This document shows positions 8,049-16,653 of a stretch of DNA of 64,000 nucleotides, one piece after another; the first letter of the stretch is position 1; each line of letters opens with the position of its first letter. Source of the stretch: Alphaproteobacteria bacterium (GTDB lineage: Bacteria; Pseudomonadota; Alphaproteobacteria; Rhodobacterales; Rhodobacteraceae); contig JARFTV010000014.1 in the NCBI GenBank assembly GCA_029289325.1, forward strand, positions 1-64,000, given 5' to 3'. Made by a program: the position numbers and the translations under genes. Below the pieces are notes generated by a model. That model worked only from the letters and a program-made list of their open reading frames with translations. It did not search any database and was not told where the DNA came from.

Positions 8049-8420
8049 CTACCAGATCAGTACGACCGCCGCATAGGCCAGCACCAGCCCGATCACGCAG
8101 GCCACTGCCAGCGAGCCAAGGTCCTTCGCATCCTTCGCCCAGGCCGACCAGCCGGGGGAAAGCTGGTCCACCAGCACCTCAAGCGCCGTGTTCAGCGCCT
8201 CGACCGCGATCAGCAGCAGGCCGAGCCCCACCAGCCCCAGCATTTCCGGCCCCGATGCACCGGAGACGACGAACAGCAGCAGAAGGCCACCGATAAGCGC
8301 CACCTCCTGCCGGAAGGCGCTTTCCCCCGCCAGCCGCCGCAGCCCCGCCGCCGAATAGCCTGCCGCCGCGAAGAAATGCGCTATCCCGGTCTTGCGCACA
8401 GGCTTTTCCTCGACGCTCAT
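8049..8420 (-). CDS. dgkA: Diacylglycerol kinase DgkA
   Basis: A 123-aa small trimeric-type membrane kinase that phosphorylates diacylglycerol to phosphatidic acid with ATP. The core EALNTALEVLVDQLSPGW and KDAKDLGSLAVA holds the conserved Glu, Asn and Asp residues of the family. Three hydrophobic segments follow an amphipathic N terminus. It overlaps the upstream eptA by ATGA and so is translationally coupled to it. Phosphoethanolamine transfer by EptA leaves diacylglycerol, so the pair makes metabolic sense as a recycling unit. Confidence 0.93.
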   Translation of the reverse strand: MSVEEKPVRKTGIAHFFAAAGYSAAGLRRLAGESAFRQEVALIGGLLLLFVVSGASGPEMLGLVGLGLLLIAVEALNTALEVLVDQLSPGWSAWAKDAKDLGSLAVACVIGLVLAYAAVVLIW

Positions 8421-10048
8421 CCGGTGACCCCGACCCGGCAGCGCCCGGCAATGTCCAATGTCGCGTCGCGCGCCGTCGTCGTCACGTCCAGCATCCCCAG
8501 CACGGTCGAGAACATGTTGTCGTGGCTCAAGGCTTCACCCGTCGCAGCAGCCATGCATCCGGCGTCAAGGGCAAGACTGGCACGGAACCGCTCGGACATC
8601 CAGAGCACCATCGGCACCCGGGTCTGGTACTCCGGCGCCATGAATTCGGGCGCGCCGTGGAGGTAAAGCCCGCCCTCCCCCAGACTTTCGCCATGGTCCG
8701 AGACGTAGAACAGCGCCGGGATCACCCGCCGCTCGGCCTCCAGCAGGTCAATGGTCTCGGCCAGGAAACGGTCTGTGTAGCGGATCGTGTCGTCATAGGC
8801 ATTCACGATTTCCGCGGTCGAACAATCGGTCAGCTCGGGCGTATGGCAGGCGGGCTGGAACGCCTCGTCCTCGGCCGGGTAACGCAGCCAGTAGCTGGGA
8901 CCGTGGCTACCGATCTGGTGCAGCACGATGACGGTGTTCGCGGTGATCCTCGCCGCCTTCTCCCGCAGGGCGTTCAGGAAAACCCCGTCGACACACTCCG
9001 GCTGGCAGAACTCTGCCCCATCCGCCGCCGTCATGCTGCGGTTGGATACGCGGTCGGCGATGTTCTTGTGGCCGGTATTGTTGTCCCACCATTCGACCTC
9101 GAACCCGGCATGGGTCAGCACGTCGAGCAGGTTCTCGTGGCCGAGGCCGCCGTCATAGGAATAGTCCGCCTTGGTGAGGGGCGAGAACATGCAGGGCAGC
9201 GAGGTCGCCGTCGCCGTCCCGCAGCTCGAGACATTCGGGTAGTAAAGGATATCCCGCTGCGCCAGCCTGGGGTTGGTATTGCGTTCATAGCCCCCCAGCG
9301 ACCAGTCCTGCGCCCGCGCGGTTTCCCCCGCGACGATGACCATCAGCACGGGCCTCTCGGCCGCCCCCAGATGCGGCCCCGGTCTGGCATCCTGCCCCGT
9401 CGGCTCCAGCACGATCCGGGCCGTCCCGACCATCATCTTCGCATAGCGCAGCGAAGCCGCCAGCGGGGCCAAGGGCTGCACCGCGCCCATCAGCTCCTTG
9501 TCGGCGCGCAGGACGGTGGAATAGGCCCGCAGGTTGGTGAAAAGCAGCCCCACCACCAAAGCCGCCGCCCCGGTCGTGACCAGCGCCCAAAGCCCCAGGT
9601 CGCGCCAGGGCGTCCGCCGCCGGATCCGCACCGACAGGACCAACACCGCGGGCAAGAGACCATACAGAGCGACATGGAACAGGAATTGCCCGGTGATCAG
9701 ATGGCGTGACTCGGCAAGGGTCGTCGTCATCGCGTTCTGGATCATCTCGCGGTCGATCACCACGCCCAGACCCTCGACATAATACGAACTGACCCCCGCG
9801 AGGATGACCAGCCCCGCCAGCACCGGCTTCTGCAGCCGCCGCACGGCCAGAAGTTGCACCACCAGCAGCAGCAGCGCCCAGACCGCTCCGGCAAAGACCA
9901 GCGCGGTCACGGTCCGGCCCTGGAAAATGCGGAAGAGATGCCCCCAGAAGGTCGCGTTGCACAGCGCCAGAAGGTAGGTCGTCACCAGCAGGTTCAGGGC
10001 AAGGGCGGAAAGGTCGGGGCGACGCCCCGCAAGCGAAGGAATGGTCAT
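8417..10048 (-). CDS. eptA: Phosphoethanolamine-lipid A transferase, EptA family
   Basis: A 543-aa protein with five N-terminal transmembrane segments (to about residue 175) and a periplasmic alkaline-phosphatase-fold domain. The catalytic threonine region is SCGTATATSLPCMFS; VIVAGETARAQDWSLGGY and YVSDHGESLGEGGLYLHG supply metal-binding residues. It moves phosphoethanolamine from phosphatidylethanolamine to lipid A or a related surface lipid, lowering negative charge. In other bacteria this family affects polymyxin susceptibility. It is first in the eptA-dgkA operon. No two-component regulator is adjacent. Confidence 0.9.
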   Translation of the reverse strand: MTIPSLAGRRPDLSALALNLLVTTYLLALCNATFWGHLFRIFQGRTVTALVFAGAVWALLLLVVQLLAVRRLQKPVLAGLVILAGVSSYYVEGLGVVIDREMIQNAMTTTLAESRHLITGQFLFHVALYGLLPAVLVLSVRIRRRTPWRDLGLWALVTTGAAALVVGLLFTNLRAYSTVLRADKELMGAVQPLAPLAASLRYAKMMVGTARIVLEPTGQDARPGPHLGAAERPVLMVIVAGETARAQDWSLGGYERNTNPRLAQRDILYYPNVSSCGTATATSLPCMFSPLTKADYSYDGGLGHENLLDVLTHAGFEVEWWDNNTGHKNIADRVSNRSMTAADGAEFCQPECVDGVFLNALREKAARITANTVIVLHQIGSHGPSYWLRYPAEDEAFQPACHTPELTDCSTAEIVNAYDDTIRYTDRFLAETIDLLEAERRVIPALFYVSDHGESLGEGGLYLHGAPEFMAPEYQTRVPMVLWMSERFRASLALDAGCMAAATGEALSHDNMFSTVLGMLDVTTTARDATLDIAGRCRVGVTG

Positions 10049-10165
10049 GGAAGGGTCCCGGGACGCGAATGGCCGTGTCGTGGCCTCGCGCCCGATCTAA
10101 CCCCTGCCGCAGCCTCTGGCTGTAAGCGGGCGCTTAATTCCGCCCGGATCAGCCGCGGCGGGCGG

Positions 10166-10621
10166 TCAGGTGATGCTTTCCAGCCGTTCCTTCGACATGT
10201 CGCCCGGCACGATGGTGATCGGGATCGGCAGACTGCCCGAGGTGCGCGACAGCGCCGTCACCAGCGGCCCCGGCCCCGACTTTTCCGTGCCCGCGCCCAG
10301 CACCAGCACGCTGATCTTCGGATCGTCCTTCACCTGCGCCAGGATCTCGGCCACCGGATCGCCCTCGCGGATCACCAGCTCGGGGTTCACCCCCTGCTTG
10401 TCGCGCATCCATTTGGCAAAGACCTCGAAATGCGCCTCGATCCGTTCGCGCGCCTCGGCCCGCATCAGATCGGCCACGCCCACCCAGGTCTGGAACTCGT
10501 CCGGCGAGACGATCGACAGGATGGTCACCCCACCCCCGGTATGCGAGGCGCGCAGCGCCGCATAGCGCATAGCGTTCAGACATTCGCGGCTGTCGTCCAG
10601 CACGACCAGGAATTTCCGCAT
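10166..10621 (-). CDS. Universal stress protein, single UspA domain
   Basis: A 151-aa cytoplasmic protein. MRKFLVVLDDSRECLNAMRYAALRA is the usual N-terminal strand, nucleotide loop and helix of a UspA domain. The track ORF begins upstream at 10672, but the family start is the ATG at 10621, preceded by gggggagaag. The C-terminal end (VLVLGAGTEKSGPGPLVTAL...PITIVPG) has lost the usual G-x2-G-x9-G(S/T) ATP signature, so ATP binding is doubtful. It sits between eptA and the MATE pump and is probably transcribed with the pump. Confidence 0.85.
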   Translation of the reverse strand: MRKFLVVLDDSRECLNAMRYAALRASHTGGGVTILSIVSPDEFQTWVGVADLMRAEARERIEAHFEVFAKWMRDKQGVNPELVIREGDPVAEILAQVKDDPKISVLVLGAGTEKSGPGPLVTALSRTSGSLPIPITIVPGDMSKERLESIT

Positions 10622-10675
10622 CTTCTCCCCCTTGGCCGGCGGATCATGCCCTTTCCCGGCGGGAAAAGGCAAGCC

Positions 10676-11986
10676 TCAGCCGCTGGTCGCCAGGGCGGAA
10701 ACCCTGGGATACAGCCGCCACAACGTCAGCGTCCGCGTCGCGTTCAGCACCATGAGCCCCGCCCAAAGCCCGTGATTGTCCGCCATCGGCACCAGCACCG
10801 CCAGCGCCACGGCATAGACCGCGACCGAGGCGAGCATGGCCCGCAGCATGTCCCCGGTCAGCATCGCGCCGATGAAGATGCCGTCATAGATCCAGGCCAC
10901 GATCCCGATCACCGGCGCGGCGATCAGCCAGGGCAGGTACTCCCGCGCGGCTTCCCGCACCTCGGGCGAGGTGGTGAGGAGGTCGATGATCCACGGCCCC
11001 GTCAGTGCAAAGATCACCGCCAGCCCGATGGCGCCGATCACGCCCAGCTGCATGCAGATGCGCGACGCCGCCCGGATCTGGCGGGCCGACTTCGCCCCCA
11101 CCGCCTGCCCGACCAGCGCCTCGGCGGCAAAGGCGAAGCCGTCCAGCGCATAGGCCGTGACCTCCAGAAACTGCATCAACACCTGGTTCGCGGCCAGCGT
11201 CACATCGCCGAAGCGCGCGCCCAGAAAGACAAAGCTGGTGAACGAAAGCTGCAACAGGACCGTCCGCCCCATGATGTCGCGGCTTGCGGTGAACATCCGC
11301 CGCAAGGCCACGCGGTTGCGCAGCCGCGCCACGGCCTCGCGGAACCCCCGGCCAAAGGCATCCCGCGCCAGAAACAGCGCCAGCAGCAGCCCCGACCACT
11401 CGGCGATCAGGGTGGCCGAAGCCACCCCGGCCACGCCCCAGCCAAGCCCAAGCACGAACCACAGGTCCAGCGCCACATTCGCCCCGTTCTGCCAGACCTG
11501 CAGGACAAGGACGCCCCGCGTCCGCCCCAGCCCGATCAGCCAGCCGTTCAGCGCATAAAGCGCGATCGTCGCGGGCGCGCCCCAGATGCGGATCGCCAGA
11601 TACTGCCCCGCCAGCCGCTCCACCGCCTCGCTGGCCGGAGCGACCGCGAAGGCTGCCGCGAACAGGACAACCTGCACCGAGACCAGCACCAGCCCCGCCA
11701 CCGCCCCCACGATCAACGCGCGCAGCAGGACCGCCGACCGCTCCGCCGCGTCCCCCGCGCCCTCGGCCTGCGCGGCAAGACCCGAGGTCGACATCCGCAG
11801 GAACCCGAAGGCCCAGTAAAGCGTGGCAAGGATCACTGCCCCGATCCCCACCGCCCCAAGGCTCGCCGGATCACCCAGCTGGCCTATGACGGCCGTATCG
11901 ACTGCCCCCAGAAGGGGCACCGTCGCATTGGACAGCACGATGGGCGCCGCGATCCGCAGCACCCGGCCATGCGTGATCGCGGTCAC
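10676..11986 (-). CDS. dinF: MATE-family efflux transporter, DinF type
   Basis: A 436-aa inner-membrane protein with about twelve hydrophobic segments in two halves. The opening VLRIAAPIVLSNATVPLLGAVDTAVIGQL and FGFLRMSTSGLAAQAEGAGD are hallmarks of the DinF branch of MATE cation-coupled exporters. The start is GTG at 11986, overlapping the stop of the upstream thioesterase gene (GTGA), which shows translational coupling. Substrates are probably organic cations or metabolites and are not predictable. It belongs to a three-gene unit with two thioesterase-fold proteins. Confidence 0.88.
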   Translation of the reverse strand: MTAITHGRVLRIAAPIVLSNATVPLLGAVDTAVIGQLGDPASLGAVGIGAVILATLYWAFGFLRMSTSGLAAQAEGAGDAAERSAVLLRALIVGAVAGLVLVSVQVVLFAAAFAVAPASEAVERLAGQYLAIRIWGAPATIALYALNGWLIGLGRTRGVLVLQVWQNGANVALDLWFVLGLGWGVAGVASATLIAEWSGLLLALFLARDAFGRGFREAVARLRNRVALRRMFTASRDIMGRTVLLQLSFTSFVFLGARFGDVTLAANQVLMQFLEVTAYALDGFAFAAEALVGQAVGAKSARQIRAASRICMQLGVIGAIGLAVIFALTGPWIIDLLTTSPEVREAAREYLPWLIAAPVIGIVAWIYDGIFIGAMLTGDMLRAMLASVAVYAVALAVLVPMADNHGLWAGLMVLNATRTLTLWRLYPRVSALATSG

Positions 11987-12477
11987 TTCTGCGGCTCGGA
12001 GGGCGGCATCAGGAAATGCCCGGTCGCCTGTGCGAACAACCGCGCGCGATTATCCTGCCAGGCCTCGACATGCACGCTGGCATAGCGCCGGCCGGATCGG
12101 TTGACCCGGGCCCGCGCATAGGCGTCGCGCGGCAAGCCCGGCCGCAGGTAATCCACCGTGAAGTCGATCGTCTTCGGCAGCCGCAACTGCCCCTCGGGCA
12201 AGGAGCCCTGCGCCTCGACCCCGTCCCAGAGGGTGGACCACGACAGTTCGATCATCGCGGCGATCTCCAGGAACCCGGCCGTGGCCCCGCCGTGCAGCGC
12301 GGGCAGCATCGGGTTGCCGATCAGGCTGTCGTGATAGGGCAGCACCGCGGTCAGCTCATCCCCCCGGCGGTCGAACTGGATGCCCAGAAAGCCGATATAG
12401 GGCACCGCATCGACCAGGGCGCGCAGCAGACCCTCGCGCCGCTGCTTGATGACATGCACAGGCTCCGGCCGCTTCAT
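11983..12477 (-). CDS. PaaI-family hotdog-fold thioesterase
   Basis: A 164-aa soluble acyl-CoA thioesterase-type protein. [29 protein letters not shown] is the family's core, with the HGG segment that precedes the catalytic helix. [21 protein letters not shown] is the following beta strand. It overlaps both neighbours by four bases (ATGA and GTGA), placing it in the middle of a coupled operon with a second thioesterase and the MATE pump. The substrate is unknown. Confidence 0.85.
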   Translation of the reverse strand: MKRPEPVHVIKQRREGLLRALVDAVPYIGFLGIQFDRRGDELTAVLPYHDSLIGNPMLPALHGGATAGFLEIAAMIELSWSTLWDGVEAQGSLPEGQLRLPKTIDFTVDYLRPGLPRDAYARARVNRSGRRYASVHVEAWQDNRARLFAQATGHFLMPPSEPQK

Positions 12478-12902
12478 GCCGCGCCCCGTTCCACCGTGAA
12501 GGCGCCGGTCGCCATCGCCACCGGCCGGCCCTCGTCCTCATCCGTGGCGACGGCCCGAACAAAGGCGACCGTGCGGGTGACATGGTGGCACTCGGCCCGG
12601 CAGCGCAGCCTCTGGCCGGGGGTCGCCGGGCGCATGTAATCGATCCGCAGATCCAGCGTCGCCGTGGAAAACCCCGCCTGCGGATGACACATCACCGCCG
12701 TGCCCGAGGCAGTGTCCATCAGCGCGCTCACCGCCCCGCCATGGATAACCCCGGTCAGCGGGTCCCCCACCAGCCGCGCGTCATAGGGCATCGACAGGAC
12801 CGCCCACCCCTCGCCCAGCTCCTCCAGCACCATGCCAAGGGCCTTGCTGTGCGGCAGCGCCTCGATGAACTGTCGGGCGATGGTCAATGTGTCGCGGGTC
12901 AT
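12474..12902 (-). CDS. PaaI-family hotdog-fold thioesterase, second paralog
   Basis: The true start is the ATG at 12902 ([20 protein letters not shown]), giving 142 aa; the longer track ORF runs upstream over the divergent merR promoter. [24 protein letters not shown] is the conserved HGG region with the acidic residue of this family, followed by [21 protein letters not shown]. It is the first gene of a three-gene coupled operon. Two different hotdog thioesterases side by side may handle different acyl-CoA chains or form mixed oligomers; that is inference. Confidence 0.87.
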   Translation of the reverse strand: MTRDTLTIARQFIEALPHSKALGMVLEELGEGWAVLSMPYDARLVGDPLTGVIHGGAVSALMDTASGTAVMCHPQAGFSTATLDLRIDYMRPATPGQRLRCRAECHHVTRTVAFVRAVATDEDEGRPVAMATGAFTVERGAA

Positions 12903-13001
12903 GGCGCGATCAAACCGCCGCCCGACGGGGAACGCAAGCCCCAGCGTCACCGTTGCAAGGGACAGCACCTTGCGCCTAGGTTGCAGACGGGAGGAGAGCA
13001 C

Positions 13002-13385
13002 ATGACCGAAACCCGCCTCAGCTTCAAGGAAATGTGCGCCAAGTTCGATGTGACGCCGCGCACCCTGCGCTATTACGAATATATCGAGCTTCTGGCCCCC
13101 GAAAAGGAAGGCCGCGCCCGGTTCTACGGCCCGCGTGAGGTGGCGCGGATGAAGCTGATCCTCCGCGGCCGCCGCTTCGGCTTTTCGCTGGAAGAGATCC
13201 GGCAATGGCTGCTGATCTACGGCAAAAAGGGCGAACGCCCGCAGCTTCAAGCCTGGCTCGACCTCGCCGACCGGCAGCTCGGCGAACTGGACAAGCAGCG
13301 GGCCGAGCTTGATACCACCATCGCCGACCTGCGCGCCCTGCGCGAGACTGCGGTGGAAGAGCTGAACCGCCTGCCCGACCCCTGA
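13002..13385 (+). CDS. MerR-family transcriptional regulator
   Basis: A 127-aa regulator with an N-terminal winged helix-turn-helix ([21 protein letters not shown], then [19 protein letters not shown]) and a C-terminal coiled-coil dimer helix ([21 protein letters not shown]). No cysteine cluster for metal sensing is visible. ATG at 13002 is preceded by gggaggagagcac. It is divergent from the thioesterase-MATE operon by 99 bases, so that operon is a plausible target. Similar MerR proteins in this family sit near acyl-CoA metabolism genes; that is from memory. Confidence 0.88.
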   Translation: MTETRLSFKEMCAKFDVTPRTLRYYEYIELLAPEKEGRARFYGPREVARMKLILRGRRFGFSLEEIRQWLLIYGKKGERPQLQAWLDLADRQLGELDKQRAELDTTIADLRALRETAVEELNRLPDP

Positions 13386-13395
13386 CCCAAGGTGC

Positions 13396-13462
13396 GCGGA
13401 GTTTTCAAGAACTCCGCACCGGAAATCCTCGATTTCCGATCCGGTTTCTTCGAAGAAACCGG
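13396..13462 (+). repeat. Three-hairpin intergenic element, copy B
   Basis: Plus-strand order: gcggagtt/aactccgc, cggaaatc/gatttccg, and a perfect 22-base palindrome with arms ccggtttcttc/gaagaaaccgg. It starts 10 bases after the merR stop and ends five bases before the convergent argE stop. Stem sequences differ from copies A and C by paired changes that keep base pairing. Confidence 0.8.
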
Positions 13463-13466
13463 CCCC

Positions 13467-14615
13467 TCAGATCCCCGCCTCCAGCCGGTCCACCAGCCGG
13501 GCCAGCATCATCCGGCACAGCCCGATCTGCTCCACCGTCACGAATTCGTCCGGCTTGTGCCCCTGCGCCATCGACCCCGGCCCGCAGATCACCGTCGGCA
13601 CCCCGAGCCGCTGGTCGAACAGCCCGCCCTCGGTCCCATAGGCCACCTTGATCGTCCCGTTCGCCCCGGTCAGCCCCTTGACGAATTTCACCACCGCCGC
13701 ATCCGACGCCGTGCCAAGACCGGGATAGTCCCACAACCGCTCCACCCGGATCGCCGCCTCGGGGAACTCCGCCCGCAAGGGTGCGACGATCGCCTCGGCC
13801 TCCGCCTCCAGCCGCGCGATCAGGCCCGCCACATCCTCGCCCGCCAGCGCCCGGATCTCGAAATCCAGCACCGCGTGATTGGGCACGATATTGACCTGCA
13901 CGCCCCCCGACATCTTGCCCACATGAAGCGTGGTATATGGCACGTCGTAATCCCCGTCGCGCAGCCCCGTCGCGGCCACCTCGGCCTGCAACCGCCGAAC
14001 CGCGCCCAGGAAATCCGCCGCCAGATGCAGCGCGTTCAGCGCCAGCGGTGCCAGCGCCGAATGGCCCTCGCGCCCCATGCAGGTCGCCCGCAAGGCCACC
14101 TTGCCCTTGTGCCCGGTCGCCACCTGCATTCCCGTCGGCTCGCCGACGATGCAGAACCGAGGCCTCACCGGGGCCGCCTCCAGCAGGTCGATCAGACTGC
14201 GGACCCCCATGCAGCCCACTTCCTCGTCATAGGACAGCGCCAGATGCAGCGGCACCCGCAAGGGCCGCCGCGCCGCCAGCAGCATCGCCTCCACGGCACA
14301 GGCCACAAACCCCTTCATGTCCGCCGCGCCCCGCCCGTAATAGCGCCCGCCCTCCTCGGTCAGCGCGAACGGGGCCTTCGTCCAGGCCTGCCCCTCGACC
14401 GGCACCACATCGGTATGGCCCGACAGCATCACGCCCCCCAGACCCTCCGGTCCGGTCGAGGCGTAAAGGTTCGCCTTGCCCCCGCCCAAATCCGGCACCA
14501 GCGTGACCGCGATCCCCGCCGCCTCCAGCAGCTCCGTCACATAGGCCATCAGCGCCATGTTCGGCTTCGAACTCACCGTGTCGAAGGCCAGCAGCCGGCC
14601 GAGAATCTCGTGCAT
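13467..14615 (-). CDS. argE: Acetylornithine deacetylase ArgE (M20 peptidase family)
   Basis: A 382-aa cytosolic metalloenzyme converting N-acetylornithine to ornithine and acetate in arginine synthesis. Metal-site motifs of the M20 family are present: MLSGHTDVVPV, YGRGAADMKGF and LSYDEEVGCMG, and the C-terminal GPGSMAQGHKPDEFV. The ORF track starts at 14621, but the ribosome site caaagggaga lies at zero spacing to that ATG and about five bases from the ATG at 14615 (MHEILGRLLAFDTVS), which is preferred. It stands alone. Confidence 0.9.
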   Translation of the reverse strand: MHEILGRLLAFDTVSSKPNMALMAYVTELLEAAGIAVTLVPDLGGGKANLYASTGPEGLGGVMLSGHTDVVPVEGQAWTKAPFALTEEGGRYYGRGAADMKGFVACAVEAMLLAARRPLRVPLHLALSYDEEVGCMGVRSLIDLLEAAPVRPRFCIVGEPTGMQVATGHKGKVALRATCMGREGHSALAPLALNALHLAADFLGAVRRLQAEVAATGLRDGDYDVPYTTLHVGKMSGGVQVNIVPNHAVLDFEIRALAGEDVAGLIARLEAEAEAIVAPLRAEFPEAAIRVERLWDYPGLGTASDAAVVKFVKGLTGANGTIKVAYGTEGGLFDQRLGVPTVICGPGSMAQGHKPDEFVTVEQIGLCRMMLARLVDRLEAGI

Positions 14616-14731
14616 CGCCATCTCCCTTTGCCCCCCTGCTAGCGCGAATCCGTCCGGCCGGGAAGCATGCCACCTTGCCCCCGCCCGGCGCTTTTGCGAC
14701 AGTCCCGGACCGATCCAGCCCCGGCCCCCAG

Positions 14732-15421
14732 ATGCTTGCTCGCACGCTCCTCGCCCCCGCCTGCCTGACAGCCGCCTGCCTCGGCGCGGCGCTTCACGCC
14801 GAGGCGCCGAACCTGTCCGCCGATCCGCAGGGGCGGCCGGGCAGCGTCGCGCAGCTGGTGCTGGCGCAACAGGCCTACCAGACCGCGCTGCGGCAGGGTG
14901 AGGTTCTGGCGCTCCTCTCCGCGATCCGCCTCGCGCGCGGGATAAGCCAGCGCCCGGCCACCGGCTGGACGCTGGAGACGCTGGGCAAAGTCCTGCCCGA
15001 CGCCCCGGCAGGGAAACCGGCCGCGCCCCAGCCCGGCGGAGAGACCGCCATGCTGATCGCCCGCAACCTCGCGGGCGAGGATCCGGACCTTCAGGATCTG
15101 GTCTATGCGCTCGACGCCCAGTTGCCCGGGACGCATCAGGACACCGCCCTCGTGGCCAGTTCCGATCTCGCCCCCGGCCAGACCGATGTCTGGACCCTGC
15201 CCCTCTTCGGCGAGGTTCTGGCCGAGATCGGCCTGATCGGCGATGGTGACGGCCCCCTGACCCTCACCGTCGCGGATGAAAGCGGAACGCCGCTCTGCAC
15301 CCGCCCCCCCGGCAGCCAGCCCCGGCTGTGCAGCCTGACCCCGGCCCGCAACGGCTTTTTCACCGTCGCGATCGGCAACGGGGGGACCACCGTCAACAGC
15401 TACCGGCTTCTGGCGAACTAG
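14732..15421 (+). CDS. Secreted protein of unknown function, first of a paralogous pair
   Basis: A 229-aa protein with a signal peptide (MLARTLLAPACLTAACLGAA..LHAEA). The start ATG at 14732 is chosen because it begins the signal sequence; the track start is 57 bases upstream. The N-terminal half is helical and Ala-rich (LVLAQQAYQTALRQGEVLAL). The last 90 residues look like a beta-sandwich ending in NGFFTVAIGNGGTTVNSYRL. The same C-terminal pattern occurs in the next gene, and it resembles bacterial pre-peptidase C-terminal type domains. Function unknown. Confidence 0.7.
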   Translation: MLARTLLAPACLTAACLGAALHAEAPNLSADPQGRPGSVAQLVLAQQAYQTALRQGEVLALLSAIRLARGISQRPATGWTLETLGKVLPDAPAGKPAAPQPGGETAMLIARNLAGEDPDLQDLVYALDAQLPGTHQDTALVASSDLAPGQTDVWTLPLFGEVLAEIGLIGDGDGPLTLTVADESGTPLCTRPPGSQPRLCSLTPARNGFFTVAIGNGGTTVNSYRLLAN

Positions 15422-15520
15422 GCGATGGACGACCTTTGTCACAAGACCCCGCTTCTCAACGGGCCCCGGACCTGCAAGGACAAAGGCTGTGGCGGCCTGC
15501 TCCGGGCCAGAGGCGTGAAG

Positions 15521-16321
15521 ATGCAGCTCAGATCCCTCTCCCTCGCGCTTGGCACCACCGCGCTGGCTGTGCTCGGCCCGCCCGCCCATGCCCAGGACAG
15601 ATCCGGCCCGAACGTCGCCACCCCGACGGAATCCCCCACCCCCGGCGCCACCGCGACCATGGCGCTGGCGCATGAGCTCTACGCCACCGGCCTCGCCCAG
15701 GGGGACCCCGTGACCGTTCTGGCCGCCGCCAGACTCGCCGCCTCGGTCGATCTCGCCCCGACAAATCCCGCAACACTCAATCCGGAAAGGGTCACGCTCG
15801 ACCCGGACGCCTTCCGGATGACAGCCGCCCTCACCGCACCCGCCCCCCGGACGGACGAGGGCGCGATCCGCCCCGTCGCCAGGGCCAGCTTCCTTCCCGC
15901 CCTGACCCAGGACGAAGGCGCCGCCGACGCCCCGGCAAGCGTCGAGGCCATGTTCGCCAAGGCCACCGAACTCGCCGGAGACGACGAGGCCCTCCTTGAC
16001 CTCATCGAGGACGCAATAGCCGAAGGTCCAGGCGGGCGGATTGGCGGGGTGAAGTGGCTCTCGCAGCTGCCCGCGGGCCAGACCGAAGTCTGGGAAATCC
16101 CGTTCCATGGCAAATCCCATGCCGAACTGGCCATCCTTGGCGATGGCGACGCAAATCTCGACATGGTCGTCACGGACGAGAACGGGAATGTCCTATGCTC
16201 CGACCCAGGCTGGTCGGACAGGCTCTACTGCGACTGGACCCCGGCCTGGGATGGCTATTTCTACCTCACCGTGCAGAACCGCGGGACCGCGCGGAACAGC
16301 TATCACCTGCTGACCAACTGA
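15521..16321 (+). CDS. Secreted protein of unknown function, second of a paralogous pair
   Basis: A 266-aa protein. The start ATG at 15521 (MQLRSLSLALGTTALAVLG...AHAQ) opens a clean signal peptide; the track ORF starts 96 bases earlier without one. It shares with its neighbour the helical LAHELYATGLAQGDPVTVLAAARL region and the C-terminal LAILGDGDANLDMVVTDENG ... YFYLTVQNRGTARNSYHLL. The GDGD-x-L and NSY-L-L-N positions align in both. They form a tandem duplication of envelope proteins whose partner is unknown. Confidence 0.7.
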   Translation: MQLRSLSLALGTTALAVLGPPAHAQDRSGPNVATPTESPTPGATATMALAHELYATGLAQGDPVTVLAAARLAASVDLAPTNPATLNPERVTLDPDAFRMTAALTAPAPRTDEGAIRPVARASFLPALTQDEGAADAPASVEAMFAKATELAGDDEALLDLIEDAIAEGPGGRIGGVKWLSQLPAGQTEVWEIPFHGKSHAELAILGDGDANLDMVVTDENGNVLCSDPGWSDRLYCDWTPAWDGYFYLTVQNRGTARNSYHLLTN

Positions 16322-16421
16322 CCCTCACTGCGCGACCGTCCCGCCAAGAAAACCCCCCGGCAGAATGTCCGGGCGAGAGGGACAAATCGCCTTTCTCTTC
16401 TCCAAATATCCTCAGGGGGTT

Positions 16422-16440
16422 TGGGGGCAGAATGCCCCCA
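16422..16440. repeat. Perfect hairpin TGGGGGCA-gaa-TGCCCCCA
   Basis: An 8-bp perfect stem with a three-base loop, about 100 bases after the stop of the secreted-protein gene. It could end transcription from that gene, but no T-rich tail follows. It is more likely part of a dispersed intergenic repeat, though only one copy is in this window. Confidence 0.55.
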
Positions 16441-16537
16441 TTCCACCGAGGAAGCGGGCAGGAAGCCCGACGACGAGAGAAAGGACTTGCGTGAAACCCG
16501 CGCCTGATCTGCCGCCGCCCGAGCGTGGCTCAGGATG

Positions 16538-16565
16538 GTAGGGTGGGCGATACCGCCCACCCTAC
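16538..16565. repeat. REP-like palindrome GTAGGGTGGGCG-N4-CGCCCACCCTAC, copy 2
   Basis: A perfect 12-bp stem with loop atac, followed by gcccgcgc as in copy 1. It lies in a convergent gap. Together with copies at 7763 and 20081 it defines a family whose loop varies while the stem is kept. Confidence 0.9.
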
Positions 16566-16653
16566 GCCCGCGCAAAGTCCTGACGATTCGTTAATGCGCG
16601 CAGCCAAGTTCTTGAATCCAAAGGGCCGGGAAACCTGTCCACGCAGGACAGCC

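Larger units (their letters stand above)
16322..16653. other. Non-coding convergent gap with two palindromes
   Basis: This 332-base stretch between the secreted protein and the MFS gene has no supported ORF. It contains a perfect 8-bp hairpin at 16422 and a 12-bp REP-like hairpin at 16538. The phrase ctcttctccaaatatcctc before the first hairpin is one I recall from intergenic DNA of other Rhodobacteraceae, but it occurs only once here. Confidence 0.6.

Noticed and set aside
9854-12085. A 743-aa plus-strand ORF
   Set aside because: It is opposite eptA, the stress gene and dinF, with no family motif.
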